Part shown: positions 1-9,094 of the stretch, piece after piece | How the letters are laid out: each line of letters begins with the position of its first letter | Numbering within the stretch: position 1 is the stretch's first letter | Assembly (NCBI GenBank): GCA_902602595.1 | Contig: CACKRJ010000004.1 | Coordinates: forward strand, 37,428-101,427 | DNA from: an uncultured SAR86 cluster bacterium | Lineage (GTDB): Bacteria; Pseudomonadota; Gammaproteobacteria; Magnimaribacterales; D2472 | Reading direction: 5' to 3' | DNA: 64,000 nucleotides | The notes under the pieces: generated by a model | The model's input: the letters and a program-made list of their open reading frames with translations, nothing else | Told to the model about the DNA's origin: nothing | The model's database searches: none | Position numbers and translations under genes: made by a program

Positions 1-55
1 AAGTTTTATAGAAACACTAATTCAAAATGGTGCCAAAGAAATTATTCAAGATTAA
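1..55 (+). CDS. hemC: Hydroxymethylbilane synthase, C-terminal end (partial)
   Basis: The frame is open from the window edge and ends at a TAA at 53-55, giving 17 residues that end in NGAKEIIQD. HemC proteins often end in a similar alanine/glycine-rich helix. The call rests mainly on context: the next gene starts at the very next base and looks like hemD, and hemC-hemD is the usual proteobacterial order. HemC polymerises porphobilinogen to hydroxymethylbilane in the cytoplasm. The fragment is too short for a confident call by itself. Confidence 0.5.
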   Translation, partial: SFIETLIQNGAKEIIQD

Positions 56-754
56 ATGATTGTAAACACTAGACCTGCGTATCTAAGCCAAAAAACTAAT
101 TCTTTGCTTGAAAAATCTCAGCAGAACTTTATTCATATACCCCTAACTAGAATCATAAAAACTGAGCCCTCCTTGCAAGCCTTGAATTATATAAATAATC
201 TAAAAGATTACGATGTTTTGATATTTACCAGCCAATCTGCGGTGACTTATGGCCAAAAGTTTTATCTAGATGAAATAGATGCCAATAAAAATATTCCAAT
301 TCTTGCAATTGGGCTTGCAACTCAAGAATCATTGCGAAAATTAAATCTTGCCTCATCAATTCCACCAACATTTAATTCTGCTGGTTTAGCAGATGTCATT
401 AGAAAAATAGGTTATAAAAAATGTTTAGTCTTTTGCGGTGAAAAGAATCCTCGCATTGCAGCCATGGCCGATGCAGATATCGATGTATTTCCTTGTTATG
501 CGTCCCATGATGAAATGAATATTGATGTTTCAAAAATCAGAAATAAAAATAAATTAGTAATCTTAGTCTATACGCATCAGAGCTTAAGAGTATTAATGAA
601 AGAATTGCTGGTTGATAAAAACCAAAAAATAGTCTTAATAGTTGCGTCGAAAAGAATAGAAGAATTAGCTAAGGGATATGGTTTTAGGAATATTATCTTA
701 GCAGAATCTCCTCATGATAAAGAGATGGTCAAAGCAGCTTTAGTAGAAATATGA
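56..754 (+). CDS. hemD: Uroporphyrinogen-III synthase
   Basis: The 232-residue cytoplasmic protein begins with a TRPAYLSQ segment typical of HemD N-termini. It has the two-lobed pattern of the family: DVLIFTSQSAV near residues 53-63 and KCLVFCGEKNPR near 122-133, where other HemD proteins carry a strand followed by a glycine-rich turn. HemD closes hydroxymethylbilane to uroporphyrinogen III, the branch point to heme. The ATG follows the preceding TAA with no gap, so translation is probably coupled to hemC. HemD is poorly conserved in sequence, so position supports the call as much as the residues do. The gene converges on rho with a 6-nt gap. Confidence 0.8.
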   Translation: MIVNTRPAYLSQKTNSLLEKSQQNFIHIPLTRIIKTEPSLQALNYINNLKDYDVLIFTSQSAVTYGQKFYLDEIDANKNIPILAIGLATQESLRKLNLASSIPPTFNSAGLADVIRKIGYKKCLVFCGEKNPRIAAMADADIDVFPCYASHDEMNIDVSKIRNKNKLVILVYTHQSLRVLMKELLVDKNQKIVLIVASKRIEELAKGYGFRNIILAESPHDKEMVKAALVEI

Positions 755-760
755 ACTAAA

Positions 761-2041
761 CTATTTCTTCTTTCCATTTCCATTACCACTTTTCATTGCG
801 CTGAAGAATTCATCATTTGTTTTAGAGGATTTTAATCTTTCGATTAAGAATTCTATTGCTTGTGAATCTTCCATATCATCAAGAATTTTTCTAAGAATAA
901 ACATTCTTTGGAGCTCTTCTGGGCTTGTTAAAAGATCCTCTCTCCTAGTGCCCGAGCGTCTTATATTAATTGCTGGATAAATTCTCTTTTCAGCTATTTT
1001 TCTTTCAAGATGAATCTCCATATTACCCGTACCCTTGAATTCCTCATAGATAACTTCGTCCATTTTAGAGCCAGTCTCAACCAGAGCAGTTGCAATAATA
1101 GTTAAACTTCCACCCTCCTCTAAATTCCTTGCAGCGCCAAAAAATCTTTTCGGTCTTTCAAGCGCATTTGAATCAACGCCGCCAGAAAGAATTTTTCCAG
1201 AAGCAGGCTGAACTGAATTATATGCTCTACCCAATCTAGTAATAGAGTCCAGCAAAATAACAACATCTTTTTTATGTTCAACAAGTCTTTTAGCTTTTTC
1301 AATAACCATATCTGCTACTTGCACATGTCTTGTTGGAGGTTCATCAAAAGTGCTTGCAACAACCTCACCCCTTACTGTTCTGGACATATCTGTGACTTCT
1401 TCAGGTCGTTCATCAATTAGCAATACTATTAATTCAACTTCTGGATTATTTTTAGTAATTGAATGAGCAATACTTTGGAGCATTAATGTTTTACCTGCTT
1501 TTGGCGGTGAAACAATTAATCCTCGCTGTCCTTTTCCAATGGGAGAAGCAAGATCAATTATTCTTGAAGAAAGATCTTCAGCAGACCCACTTCCTTGCTC
1601 AAGTGTTAAACGAGATGTTGGAAAAAGTGGTGTTAAATTTTCAAAAAGGATTTTCTTTTTGGTTTTTTCTGGAGCCTCTTTGTTTATTGTGTCTACGTAG
1701 ACCAAAGCAAAATATCTTTCGCTATCTTTTGGCGGTCTAATTTTTCCATTAATTTCATCTCCTTTTCTGAGGCTAAATTTTCTAACTTGACTTGGGGATA
1801 CATAAATATCATCCGGACCTGAACAATAAGATCCTTCAGGAGATCGTAAAAAACCGAATCCATCATTTAATATCTCTAAGACACCTCCGCCATAGATATC
1901 TACTCCTTCTTTAGCTTGTTTTTTAAATATACGAAAGATGATTTCTTGCTTCTTAAGCCTTCCAACATCCTCAATGCCAAGGTTTTCAGCTATATCCACC
2001 AATTCATTGATTGGTTTAGTTTTCATTTCAGTTAAATTCAT
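761..2041 (-). CDS. rho: Transcription termination factor Rho
   Basis: The 426-residue protein has the normal Rho length. It carries an N-terminal helical domain, a cold-shock-like RNA-binding domain (DGFGFL at 60-65), the ATPase P-loop PPKAGKT at 179-185 and the Rho-specific LLIDERPEE segment. The C-terminus ends in a short glycine/lysine tail. Rho is a hexameric RNA helicase that ends transcription at unstructured C-rich sites. It is the last gene of a minus-strand run, 104 nt after trxA, and that gap could hold its own promoter or leader. The trxA-rho neighbourhood is common in gammaproteobacteria. Confidence 0.98.
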   Translation of the reverse strand: MNLTEMKTKPINELVDIAENLGIEDVGRLKKQEIIFRIFKKQAKEGVDIYGGGVLEILNDGFGFLRSPEGSYCSGPDDIYVSPSQVRKFSLRKGDEINGKIRPPKDSERYFALVYVDTINKEAPEKTKKKILFENLTPLFPTSRLTLEQGSGSAEDLSSRIIDLASPIGKGQRGLIVSPPKAGKTLMLQSIAHSITKNNPEVELIVLLIDERPEEVTDMSRTVRGEVVASTFDEPPTRHVQVADMVIEKAKRLVEHKKDVVILLDSITRLGRAYNSVQPASGKILSGGVDSNALERPKRFFGAARNLEEGGSLTIIATALVETGSKMDEVIYEEFKGTGNMEIHLERKIAEKRIYPAINIRRSGTRREDLLTSPEELQRMFILRKILDDMEDSQAIEFLIERLKSSKTNDEFFSAMKSGNGNGKKK

Positions 2042-2105
2042 ATATTTTTCTCTGGTTGTTTAGGGGTAAAAGATTGTAATTTGATAGGTAGCTATAAAGC
2101 TAAGA

Positions 2106-2129
2106 GGGAAAATGATAATTCCTTTTCCC
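2106..2129 (-). terminator. Possible stem-loop between trxA and rho
   Basis: A perfect 7-bp inverted repeat (GGGAAAA at 2106-2112, TTTTCCC at 2123-2129, 10-nt loop) lies 17 nt after the trxA stop and upstream of rho. The stem is AT-rich and no long U tract follows it on the minus strand. It could be a weak terminator, or part of the rho leader, which is autoregulated in other bacteria. Low confidence either way. Confidence 0.3.
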
Positions 2130-2145
2130 GTAAGATGCAAAATTT

Positions 2146-2472
2146 TTATACTTCTGTCGCTATAAAATCCTCCAATTGTTGCTTACTGATAGCGCCTATT
2201 TGAGTTGAGGTAACTTCACCATTTTTAAAGATTAATAGAGTGGGAATTGATCTAACGCCATATCTAACCGCTAAATCCTGATTGGTATCTACGTCCATTT
2301 TGCAAATCTTTATTGAGCCAACCATTAAATCGGCAACCTCTTCAACTGTGGGTGCGAGTTGTTTACATGGACCACACCATTCTGCCCAAAAATCAATTAA
2401 TACTGGTAAGTCTGATTCCAAAACTTCTTTATCAAAATTTTCAGATGTAATCTCTTTGACGTTGTCACTCAT
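2146..2472 (-). CDS. trxA: Thioredoxin
   Basis: The 108-residue protein matches the usual thioredoxin length and has the active-site WCGPC at 32-36. The cis-proline loop (RSIPTLLIFKNG) follows about 40 residues later. It reduces cytoplasmic disulfides and recycles ribonucleotide reductase. The start at 2472 gives a family-length protein beginning MSDNVKEIT and an ATGA overlap with the hemB stop. A longer upstream reading would add 24 residues that translate the end of hemB in another frame and is not credible. It is the penultimate gene of the minus-strand run. Confidence 0.96.
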   Translation of the reverse strand: MSDNVKEITSENFDKEVLESDLPVLIDFWAEWCGPCKQLAPTVEEVADLMVGSIKICKMDVDTNQDLAVRYGVRSIPTLLIFKNGEVTSTQIGAISKQQLEDFIATEV

Positions 2473-3461
2473 GAATTTAACTCCGATGCTATTTGCTTTG
2501 CCGCGTAGGTTAAGATTGCGTCTGCGCCAGCTCGTTTGCAACACAATAGTGATTCTAACATAACATCTTTATCTAGCCACCCCTTCTCTATACTTAACTG
2601 CAGCATTGAATATTCTCCACTCACTTGATAAACAAAAGTTGGGATTTGGAATTCAGATTTAATTGCATGAACCACATCAAGATATGCTGTGCCAGGTTTA
2701 ACCATAACAATATCCGCTCCCTCTTCTATGTCCATTGCTGTCTCATGGAGGGCCTCATCAAGGTTTGCAAAATTCATCTGATAAGTTTTCTTTGAAGCCT
2801 TGCCAAGATTTGCAGAGGATCCCACGGCTTCTCTAAACGGTCCATAAAAACTAGAAGCGTATTTAGCAGCATAAGATAATATTATTGTATCAACGAATCC
2901 GTTAGACTCTAAAGTATCTCGAATCATTCTCACTCTTCCGTCCATCATATCTGAGGGAGCAAGCACATCTGCTCCAGATTGAGCTAAAAGCAAAGCTTGG
3001 TCTTTAAGCAGTTCTAGAGTTTTATCATTATCTACTTTACCATCAAGCAAAACTCCATCATGCCCATGATCTGTGAAGGGATCTAGTGCAACATCAGCAA
3101 TCTTAATAACCTCTGGAAATTTTTTAGCCAAACCTCTTAACGCCATGCACACTATATTTTTATCATCAAAAGCATGAGAGCCTTTTTGATCTTTTTTGCT
3201 TGAATCAATTGCAGGAAAGATAGCAACAGATTTTATACCTTTTTTAATTAATTCTTCGGTTTCAGCATAAAGTGATTCTAAGCTGTGCCTAAATATTCCA
3301 GGCATAGATGGTATCTCAACTTTAGCCTCTGATTGATCAGCAATGAAAATTGGCTGAATCAAGTCATTGGTACTTATGTGATTTTCGGCAATAAGGTCTC
3401 TCAAATATCCTTTAGTTCGTGTTCTTCGAAGTCTTGATTGAGGAAAAGTTCTTTTAATCAT
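2469..3461 (-). CDS. hemB: Delta-aminolevulinic acid dehydratase (porphobilinogen synthase)
   Basis: The 330-residue enzyme condenses two 5-aminolevulinates to porphobilinogen. Both active-site lysines are visible: K200 in LSYAAKYASSFYGPFR and K255 in VMVKPGTAYLD. At 123-136 the metal-site segment reads DVALDPFTDHGHDG. The cysteines that bind catalytic zinc in other HemB proteins are replaced by alanine and aspartates, which is the pattern of the magnesium-type enzyme known from Pseudomonas. It lies 5 nt after ilvD and overlaps trxA by 4 nt. With hemC/hemD at the window start it belongs to the heme pathway. Confidence 0.97.
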   Translation of the reverse strand: MIKRTFPQSRLRRTRTKGYLRDLIAENHISTNDLIQPIFIADQSEAKVEIPSMPGIFRHSLESLYAETEELIKKGIKSVAIFPAIDSSKKDQKGSHAFDDKNIVCMALRGLAKKFPEVIKIADVALDPFTDHGHDGVLLDGKVDNDKTLELLKDQALLLAQSGADVLAPSDMMDGRVRMIRDTLESNGFVDTIILSYAAKYASSFYGPFREAVGSSANLGKASKKTYQMNFANLDEALHETAMDIEEGADIVMVKPGTAYLDVVHAIKSEFQIPTFVYQVSGEYSMLQLSIEKGWLDKDVMLESLLCCKRAGADAILTYAAKQIASELNS

Positions 3462-3466
3462 AAAAA

Positions 3467-5128
3467 TTAGTCAGTAATAGCGCCCTTTGATGCTGACTGA
3501 ACAGTTTTTTTGTATTTTGCCAGCACTCCACTTTTTGGGGACGAATTTGGATTTTTCCAGTTTTCTAATCTTCTTTTCATTTCATCGTCAGAAATATTAA
3601 GGGATAAAATATCTGCATTAGCGTCAATCGTGATTTCATCTCCATCTTCAATTAGAGCAATAGGTCCGCCCATCTCAGCCTCAGGACTAATATGCCCAAC
3701 CACGAAACCATGGGTCCCACCAGAGAATCTGCCATCAGTTATAAATGCAACTTTATCTCCTAGCCCTTGCCCCATAATTGCTGAAGTGGGTTTAAGCATT
3801 TCTCTCATTCCAGGGCCGCCTTTTGGGCCCTCAAATCTGATAACAACAACGTCACCCTCTTTTACTTTTTTCTCAAGAATCGCTGCCATGCCATCTTCCT
3901 CGGAATTAAAAACCTTTGCATTCCCTGTAAAGAAAGTACCTTCTTTACCTGTAATTTTTGCTACTGCTCCATCTGGAGCTAAGTTCCCGTAAAGCACTCT
4001 TAAATGGCTAGACTCTTTAACTGGCTCTAATATTGGAAGAATAATTTTTTGACCATCAGGATACGGCAACACCTCTTGAAGATTTTCTTGGACAGTTTTC
4101 CCAGTCACAGTTAGGCAATCTCCATGCAGCAACCCTTTTTCAAGCATCAACTTCATCATAGGGGCAATTCCACCAATGGCATTAAGTTCTGACATGAAGT
4201 GCGCTCCAAAAGGCTTAATGTCAGCCAAAACAGGGGTGACTTTTCCAATGCGCGTAAAATCATCTAAATCAAGATCAACACCAATAGAGTGAGCCATAGC
4301 AATTAGATGCAGCACTGCATTTGTTGATCCCCCTAAGGCAATCACAACTGCTATTGAATTCTCAAAAGCCTTTTTTGTCATGATATCACTAGGCTTGATA
4401 TCAAGGTCTAGTAAGTTTTTAATGGCAGCTCCGGCATCCTTACAATCTTGTTTTTTATTATTGGAAACTGCATCTTGACTGCTGCTCCCAGGCAAACTCA
4501 TCCCTAAAGCCTCGATGCTTGATGCCATGGTATTAGCGGTATACATGCCACCACAAGACCCAGGACCTTTAACTGAAACTTTCTCAAATGCTATAAGATC
4601 TTCCTCGCTGATACTACCTTTTGCATATTCACCAACTTTTTCACAAACAGTAACATAATCAGTATTTATAGAACTGGGTTGAATAGAGCCGCCATAAATA
4701 AATATTGAAGGTCTATTTAATCTTGCCAAGCCTATTAAGGCTCCTGGCATATTTTTGTCACACCCACCAATCGCTACTACTCCATCGTAGCCTAAGCACC
4801 CTACAACAGTCTCTATAGAATCAGCTATCACCTCTCTTGAGACCAATGAATATTTCATTCCTTGAGTTCCCATAGATATACCATCTGAAACTGTAATAGT
4901 ATTAAAAAGAACTCCCTTACAATCAGAAGCATCGATAGACTCTTCAACAAGATCTGCCAATTCATTTATATGCATATTGCATGGAGTGACTTTTGACCAA
5001 GTAGATGCAATGCCAACCAATGGTTTTGAAAAATCGGCAGTTTCAAAGCCAACGCCTCTAAGCATAGAACGCGAAGCAGCCTGATGTGGGCCATCGACCA
5101 AATCCTTTGAAAATTTTCTATTAGACAT
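3467..5128 (-). CDS. ilvD: Dihydroxy-acid dehydratase
   Basis: The 553-residue protein is full length. IlvD converts 2,3-dihydroxy-isovalerate (or -methylvalerate) to the 2-keto acid in valine, leucine and isoleucine synthesis, and feeds pantothenate synthesis. The Fe-S cluster cysteines are in [15 protein letters not shown] and [12 protein letters not shown], all intact. The C-terminal half has the conserved [15 protein letters not shown] and [11 protein letters not shown] segments. It sits between the ABC ATPase (2-nt gap) and hemB (5-nt gap), so it is probably co-transcribed with both although they share no pathway. Confidence 0.98.
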   Translation of the reverse strand: MSNRKFSKDLVDGPHQAASRSMLRGVGFETADFSKPLVGIASTWSKVTPCNMHINELADLVEESIDASDCKGVLFNTITVSDGISMGTQGMKYSLVSREVIADSIETVVGCLGYDGVVAIGGCDKNMPGALIGLARLNRPSIFIYGGSIQPSSINTDYVTVCEKVGEYAKGSISEEDLIAFEKVSVKGPGSCGGMYTANTMASSIEALGMSLPGSSSQDAVSNNKKQDCKDAGAAIKNLLDLDIKPSDIMTKKAFENSIAVVIALGGSTNAVLHLIAMAHSIGVDLDLDDFTRIGKVTPVLADIKPFGAHFMSELNAIGGIAPMMKLMLEKGLLHGDCLTVTGKTVQENLQEVLPYPDGQKIILPILEPVKESSHLRVLYGNLAPDGAVAKITGKEGTFFTGNAKVFNSEEDGMAAILEKKVKEGDVVVIRFEGPKGGPGMREMLKPTSAIMGQGLGDKVAFITDGRFSGGTHGFVVGHISPEAEMGGPIALIEDGDEITIDANADILSLNISDDEMKRRLENWKNPNSSPKSGVLAKYKKTVQSASKGAITD

Positions 5129-5130
5129 AA

Positions 5131-6729
5131 TTAAACAGTTGAATAGCGTAATGCAGCATTGAGAAGTTTATCAGTATAGTCTTCTTCTGGGTTTGAGAAA
5201 ACTTGTTTAGCTGGCCCAGACTCAACTATGAGTCCATTTTGCATAACAAATATATAGTCTGACATTGATCTAACCACTTTAAGATCATGACTTATAAATA
5301 AATATGTCAATTCATATTCTGTCTGAATATCTTTTAACAATTCTATAACCTGAATTTGAATTGATCGGTCTAATGCTGAAGTCGGTTCATCTAAAATCAT
5401 GAATGAAGGATTTAAAATGAGTGATCTTGCAATTGCAACTCGTTGCCTCTGTCCACCAGAAAACTCATGCGGATATTTAAATCTATCATCTGGATTAATC
5501 TTTACTGCCTTTAGACTCTCTGCAATGCGTTCATCCTTTTGTTGTGTAGTAAGATCAAAATGTACATCTAAACCTTCTCCAACTATTTCTCCCACAGTCA
5601 TTCGAGGTGAAAGAGAGCCATACGGATCTTGAAAAACAATCTGAATATCTTTTTTAGTTAACTTTAATTCCTTTGAATTTAATTGATCAAGATCGACACC
5701 ATTATAAGTAACTGAACCTTTATAATTAATTAATCCAGCCAAAGCTTTACCAAGGGTAGATTTACCAGAGCCAGATTCTCCAACCAATCCTATTGTTGAT
5801 TTTTGTGGGATAGAAAAATTAACATCTTTTACAGCATGGAAAAAATCCTTTCTAAAAAATGTTTTATTTGGCAAAGGATAAAAAATATTTAGATCCTTGA
5901 CTATAATCAAGGGAGCCTCTTCCTTTGAGGACTCTTGCTTTATTGATGGCTCAGAATTAATGAGTTTTTTTGTATATGCATGCTGTGGATTTAAAAATAC
6001 TGATTTTGTCTTACCCTGCTCTACAACATCTCCTTGTTTCATAACTGTAATAGTGTCTGAAAATTCCTCAATTAAGCCCAAGTCATGAGTAATAAATAAA
6101 ATAGACATTCCTACCTCATCCTTAAGCTTTGTCATTAAATCAAGTATTTGAGCCTGAATCGTTACATCTAGTGCTGTTGTTGGCTCATCGGCAATAAGTA
6201 ATTTTGGCTTATTCGCAAGAGCCATTGCGATCATAATTCTTTGACGCTGACCGCCTGAAAGCTCATGAGGATATGAAAAGAATCGTCTATCAACCTCAGG
6301 AATCTCAACAAGCTTCATCAAATTTTTTGCCTCTAATATAGCCTCCGATTTATCTTGTGCCTTATGCAATAGTATAGATTCAACAATTTGGCTACCAATT
6401 CTGTGATATGGATTTAATGAAGTCATGGGCTCTTGAAAAATCATTGAAATTTTATTTCCTCTGATCTTTCTCAGTGAGGTTTTATTAGCACTGAGGATTT
6501 CTTGTCCATCAAAAATAATCGAGGATTGCTCACTATATGAGGCCTTAGGTTCTGGTAGTAGGCGCATGATAGACATTGCTGTAACAGATTTGCCTGATCC
6601 AGACTCGCCAACTAGGCCAACAATTTGATTTTCGTTAATTGATAAATTTAAATTCTTAACAGCAGTGAATGCAGCTTCCCTAACTTGGAAAGTTATAGAT
6701 AAGTTAGAAATTTTAAGTAATGGTTTCAT
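5131..6729 (-). CDS. ABC transporter ATP-binding protein with two fused ATPase domains (peptide/nickel, YejF-like)
   Basis: The 532-residue protein holds two complete ATPase domains in tandem. The first has [11 protein letters not shown] (Walker A), [12 protein letters not shown] (signature) and [12 protein letters not shown] (Walker B). The second has [24 protein letters not shown] and [12 protein letters not shown] linker near residues 255-285 matches the segment that follows the first ATPase in oligopeptide/dipeptide importers. All catalytic motifs are intact. Proteins of this layout (YejF, DdpDF fusions) energise a two-permease peptide importer, but neither permeases nor a binding protein are in the window. 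It overlaps the esterase stop by one base (TAATG). Confidence 0.92.
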   Translation of the reverse strand: MKPLLKISNLSITFQVREAAFTAVKNLNLSINENQIVGLVGESGSGKSVTAMSIMRLLPEPKASYSEQSSIIFDGQEILSANKTSLRKIRGNKISMIFQEPMTSLNPYHRIGSQIVESILLHKAQDKSEAILEAKNLMKLVEIPEVDRRFFSYPHELSGGQRQRIMIAMALANKPKLLIADEPTTALDVTIQAQILDLMTKLKDEVGMSILFITHDLGLIEEFSDTITVMKQGDVVEQGKTKSVFLNPQHAYTKKLINSEPSIKQESSKEEAPLIIVKDLNIFYPLPNKTFFRKDFFHAVKDVNFSIPQKSTIGLVGESGSGKSTLGKALAGLINYKGSVTYNGVDLDQLNSKELKLTKKDIQIVFQDPYGSLSPRMTVGEIVGEGLDVHFDLTTQQKDERIAESLKAVKINPDDRFKYPHEFSGGQRQRVAIARSLILNPSFMILDEPTSALDRSIQIQVIELLKDIQTEYELTYLFISHDLKVVRSMSDYIFVMQNGLIVESGPAKQVFSNPEEDYTDKLLNAALRYSTV

Positions 6730-7745
6730 TATTTTAAAAAGTTTTTATATGTTTTCAGTAAATCTTTTGTAGCATCTTTTGCAGCTTTCAAAGCGGTCAT
6801 ATTAACAAAACCATGAATAAGATGGGGATAATGAACTTGTTGTACTTCATTTCCAATATTATCAAGAAGCCTGGCATACGCCTCTCCCTCATCACTCAAA
6901 GGATCAAAGCCCGCAGTAATTATTAAGGTTTTTGGAAGTCTTTCTTTTGGATCAATGGTCAAGTTAAATGCTGGATCATGAAGATTTTCACTTGAGCCCA
7001 TTAATTGCTCCCAAAACCAAATCATTGCTTTTTGACTTAAAAAAAATCCGCTATCAAAGTCAAACTGTGATTTGGAGTTGCATGAGGGGTCTGTCATTGG
7101 ATATATAAGGCATTGTGACAAAGGCAACTCAAATTTATTAATAGCTCTAAATGTTGAAAGTGATGCGGAAAGATGACCACCAGCGCTATCACCGCAAAGG
7201 CTAATTTCACTTATAGGCAAATTCAATTCTTTTCCAAGCCATTCAAGAGCAAAATTTGCATCTTGCAACGAAGATGGAAATTTATTTTCAGGTGCTAATC
7301 TGTAATCAAGTGAAAAAATATTTGTTCCAATTTCTGCAGCAAAAAATTGTAGTGCAGAGTCATGACTGTCTAGACCGCCCAATACATAACCGCCTCCATG
7401 AAAATATAAAATTGGCGAACTACTTGTAGTCCTGTCAGGGCAATACTCTCTGATCTTAAGGTGTCCAAATTCAGTTGATAATAAGTGATCTTTTATTTTA
7501 ATAGGCATGGCTGGTTTGGAGCTAAGCGGAAGTCCTTCTATCATAAATTCTCTTATTTCCTGGGCAGAATCAAAGGAGCTTGGATCATCCAAACCATCAA
7601 CTTGTAATGCTTGCAATCCTAAAAAAATTTGAGTTTGAAAATCGAGAATCTGATTATTGACAATGGTATCTTTTTGAAAAGTAAGACATCGCAATAACCA
7701 AACAGGAAGAGTAAAGAAAATTTTTAAAAATAATTTAATAGCCAT
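6729..7745 (-). CDS. Alpha/beta hydrolase, hormone-sensitive-lipase-type esterase
   Basis: The 338-residue protein belongs to the HSL (family IV) carboxylesterases. It has the oxyanion motif HGGGY at 116-120, the nucleophile elbow GDSAGG at 185-190 (S187), a late aspartate in DPLSDEGEAYA (D281/D285) and the histidine H311 in HLIHGF, so the triad is complete. The hydrophobic N-terminal 20 residues could be a membrane anchor but have no clear cleavage site. Such enzymes hydrolyse short-chain acyl esters; the natural substrate cannot be told. It is the first gene of the minus-strand run ending in rho, and its start lies 21 nt from the divergent dsbD-like gene. Confidence 0.87.
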   Translation of the reverse strand: MAIKLFLKIFFTLPVWLLRCLTFQKDTIVNNQILDFQTQIFLGLQALQVDGLDDPSSFDSAQEIREFMIEGLPLSSKPAMPIKIKDHLLSTEFGHLKIREYCPDRTTSSSPILYFHGGGYVLGGLDSHDSALQFFAAEIGTNIFSLDYRLAPENKFPSSLQDANFALEWLGKELNLPISEISLCGDSAGGHLSASLSTFRAINKFELPLSQCLIYPMTDPSCNSKSQFDFDSGFFLSQKAMIWFWEQLMGSSENLHDPAFNLTIDPKERLPKTLIITAGFDPLSDEGEAYARLLDNIGNEVQQVHYPHLIHGFVNMTALKAAKDATKDLLKTYKNFLK

Positions 7746-7766
7746 GGTTTCTTTTATAATGCTTCT

Positions 7767-8180
7767 ATGAATTACAGGATCTTATTATACTCATTTGTTT
7801 TTCTATCCGGATTTATATTTAGCAATATCCAGTTTGAACAAAAAGACATATTAAATGTTGATGAGGCCTTCATTGTGAGTGCATTAATTGAAGAGAATAA
7901 GATTCTTATATCTTGGGACATTAAGCCCGGATATTATCTATATAAAGAATCAATTTTAATCAAGGTAGGTGAAGATTATCTTAAGCATAAATACATACTT
8001 AAGAATGAATTAAAGATATCTGATGAGTTTTTTGGCGAGTCAGTTATTTTCAAAGGTGCTTTACAGGTTGAAGCTGAGCTATCAGATGTTAATCTAAGAA
8101 GGCTAAAGAGCATAAAGATAATTTATCAAGGTTGCGCTGAAGGAAAGTATTGTTATCCAAAAATGGTTAAAAGTATTTAA
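7767..8180 (+). CDS. Stand-alone DsbD N-terminal (alpha) domain protein
   Basis: The 137-residue protein has an N-terminal hydrophobic signal (about residues 4-19) and one immunoglobulin-like DsbD alpha domain. The signature PGYYLYK is at 54-60, and the redox pair C123/C129 lies in the context GCAEGKYCYP, matching the catalytic pair of E. coli DsbD alpha. Normal DsbD continues with eight membrane helices and a thioredoxin-like gamma domain. Here the frame stops 8 residues after C129 and aroQ begins 43 nt later, so those parts are absent. dsbD next to aroQ-accB-accC is a familiar order, so this looks like a reduced dsbD. An electron donor must be encoded elsewhere if it works. Confidence 0.82.
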   Translation: MNYRILLYSFVFLSGFIFSNIQFEQKDILNVDEAFIVSALIEENKILISWDIKPGYYLYKESILIKVGEDYLKHKYILKNELKISDEFFGESVIFKGALQVEAELSDVNLRRLKSIKIIYQGCAEGKYCYPKMVKSI

Positions 8181-8222
8181 AATCGTATAAATTCTGAGAA
8201 AAACACTATAAAATCTAGAAAA

Positions 8223-8663
8223 ATGAAAATATTAGTAATACATGGTCCAAATTTAAATTTGCTTGGTGTTCGAGAGCCTGAGGTTTATGGCTCAGTAACC
8301 ATGGAAGAAATTAATGAGGGTTTAGAAGAAAGAGCAAAGTCTCATGATATTGATTTTGAAGCCTTTCAAAGCAATGCTGAGCATGAGATTGTTACAAAGC
8401 TTCAAGATTCAATGAACCAAGTGGATTTCATAATAATTAATCCTGGAGCGCTAACTCATACCAGCATTGCAATTAGAGATTCACTTCTCGGGATTGGCGT
8501 TCCATTTTATGAGGTCCATATATCTAACATCTTTGCTAGAGAAGAGTTTAGACATAAATCCTATTTTTCTGATATTGCTGATGGTGTAATTTGTGGACTG
8601 GGAACTCAGGGATATGACCTGGCTCTTAGACATATTATTGATAACTATAAGGATAAGAGTTAA
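8223..8663 (+). CDS. aroQ: 3-Dehydroquinate dehydratase, type II
   Basis: The 146-residue protein has the type II signature: GPNLNLLGVREPEVYG near the N-terminus with the catalytic tyrosine, NPGALTHTSIAIRD in the middle and EVHISNIFAREEFR with the catalytic histidine. It dehydrates 3-dehydroquinate in the shikimate pathway as a cytoplasmic dodecamer. Its TAA shares a base with the accB ATG, so it is probably co-translated with the acetyl-CoA carboxylase genes, as in many gammaproteobacteria. aroK of the same pathway lies at 60385-60876. Confidence 0.98.
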   Translation: MKILVIHGPNLNLLGVREPEVYGSVTMEEINEGLEERAKSHDIDFEAFQSNAEHEIVTKLQDSMNQVDFIIINPGALTHTSIAIRDSLLGIGVPFYEVHISNIFAREEFRHKSYFSDIADGVICGLGTQGYDLALRHIIDNYKDKS

Positions 8664-9094
8664 TGGATATTAGAAAAATTAAAAAATTAATAGAGATGCT
8701 ACAAGATTCAGATTTAACTGAAATTGAAGTTCAAGAAGGCGAAGAGTCAGTAAGAATTGTGCGAAGCATCGCCCAACCAATCGAAGTTAAAACTACTTCA
8801 TCCTATCCTGCCTCAGTTAGCGCTTCTTCAGAAAATAACGAAGTCTTAGAAAATGAATCAGGATCACCAATTAAATCTCCTATTGTTGGAACTTTTTATA
8901 GAAGGCCTGCCCCAGACAAACCTCCTTTTGTTGACATTGGTAGCCATGTTAATGCTGGTGATGTTGTTTGTATTGTTGAGGCAATGAAGATGATGAATGA
9001 AATTAAATCAGAATTTACTGGCATAGTTGTAGCTATTCATGCTGAAGATGGCGAACCTGTCGAATTTGATCAATCTTTAATTGTCATAGGATAA
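8663..9094 (+). CDS. accB: Biotin carboxyl carrier protein of acetyl-CoA carboxylase
   Basis: The 143-residue protein has the AccB layout: a helical N-terminal segment, a serine/proline-rich linker (about 40-68) and a C-terminal biotinyl domain with EAMKMMNEI. The biotinylated lysine is K109. It carries biotin between the carboxylase AccC and the transferase AccAD in the first committed step of fatty-acid synthesis. Start and stop share single bases with the aroQ stop and accC start (TAATG at both junctions), which indicates coupled translation. Confidence 0.98.
   Translation: MDIRKIKKLIEMLQDSDLTEIEVQEGEESVRIVRSIAQPIEVKTTSSYPASVSASSENNEVLENESGSPIKSPIVGTFYRRPAPDKPPFVDIGSHVNAGDVVCIVEAMKMMNEIKSEFTGIVVAIHAEDGEPVEFDQSLIVIG

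Noticed and set aside
3510-3992. 160-codon plus-strand frame inside ilvD
   Set aside because: It lies wholly opposite a well-conserved ilvD region and has the proline/serine-rich composition of an antisense shadow.
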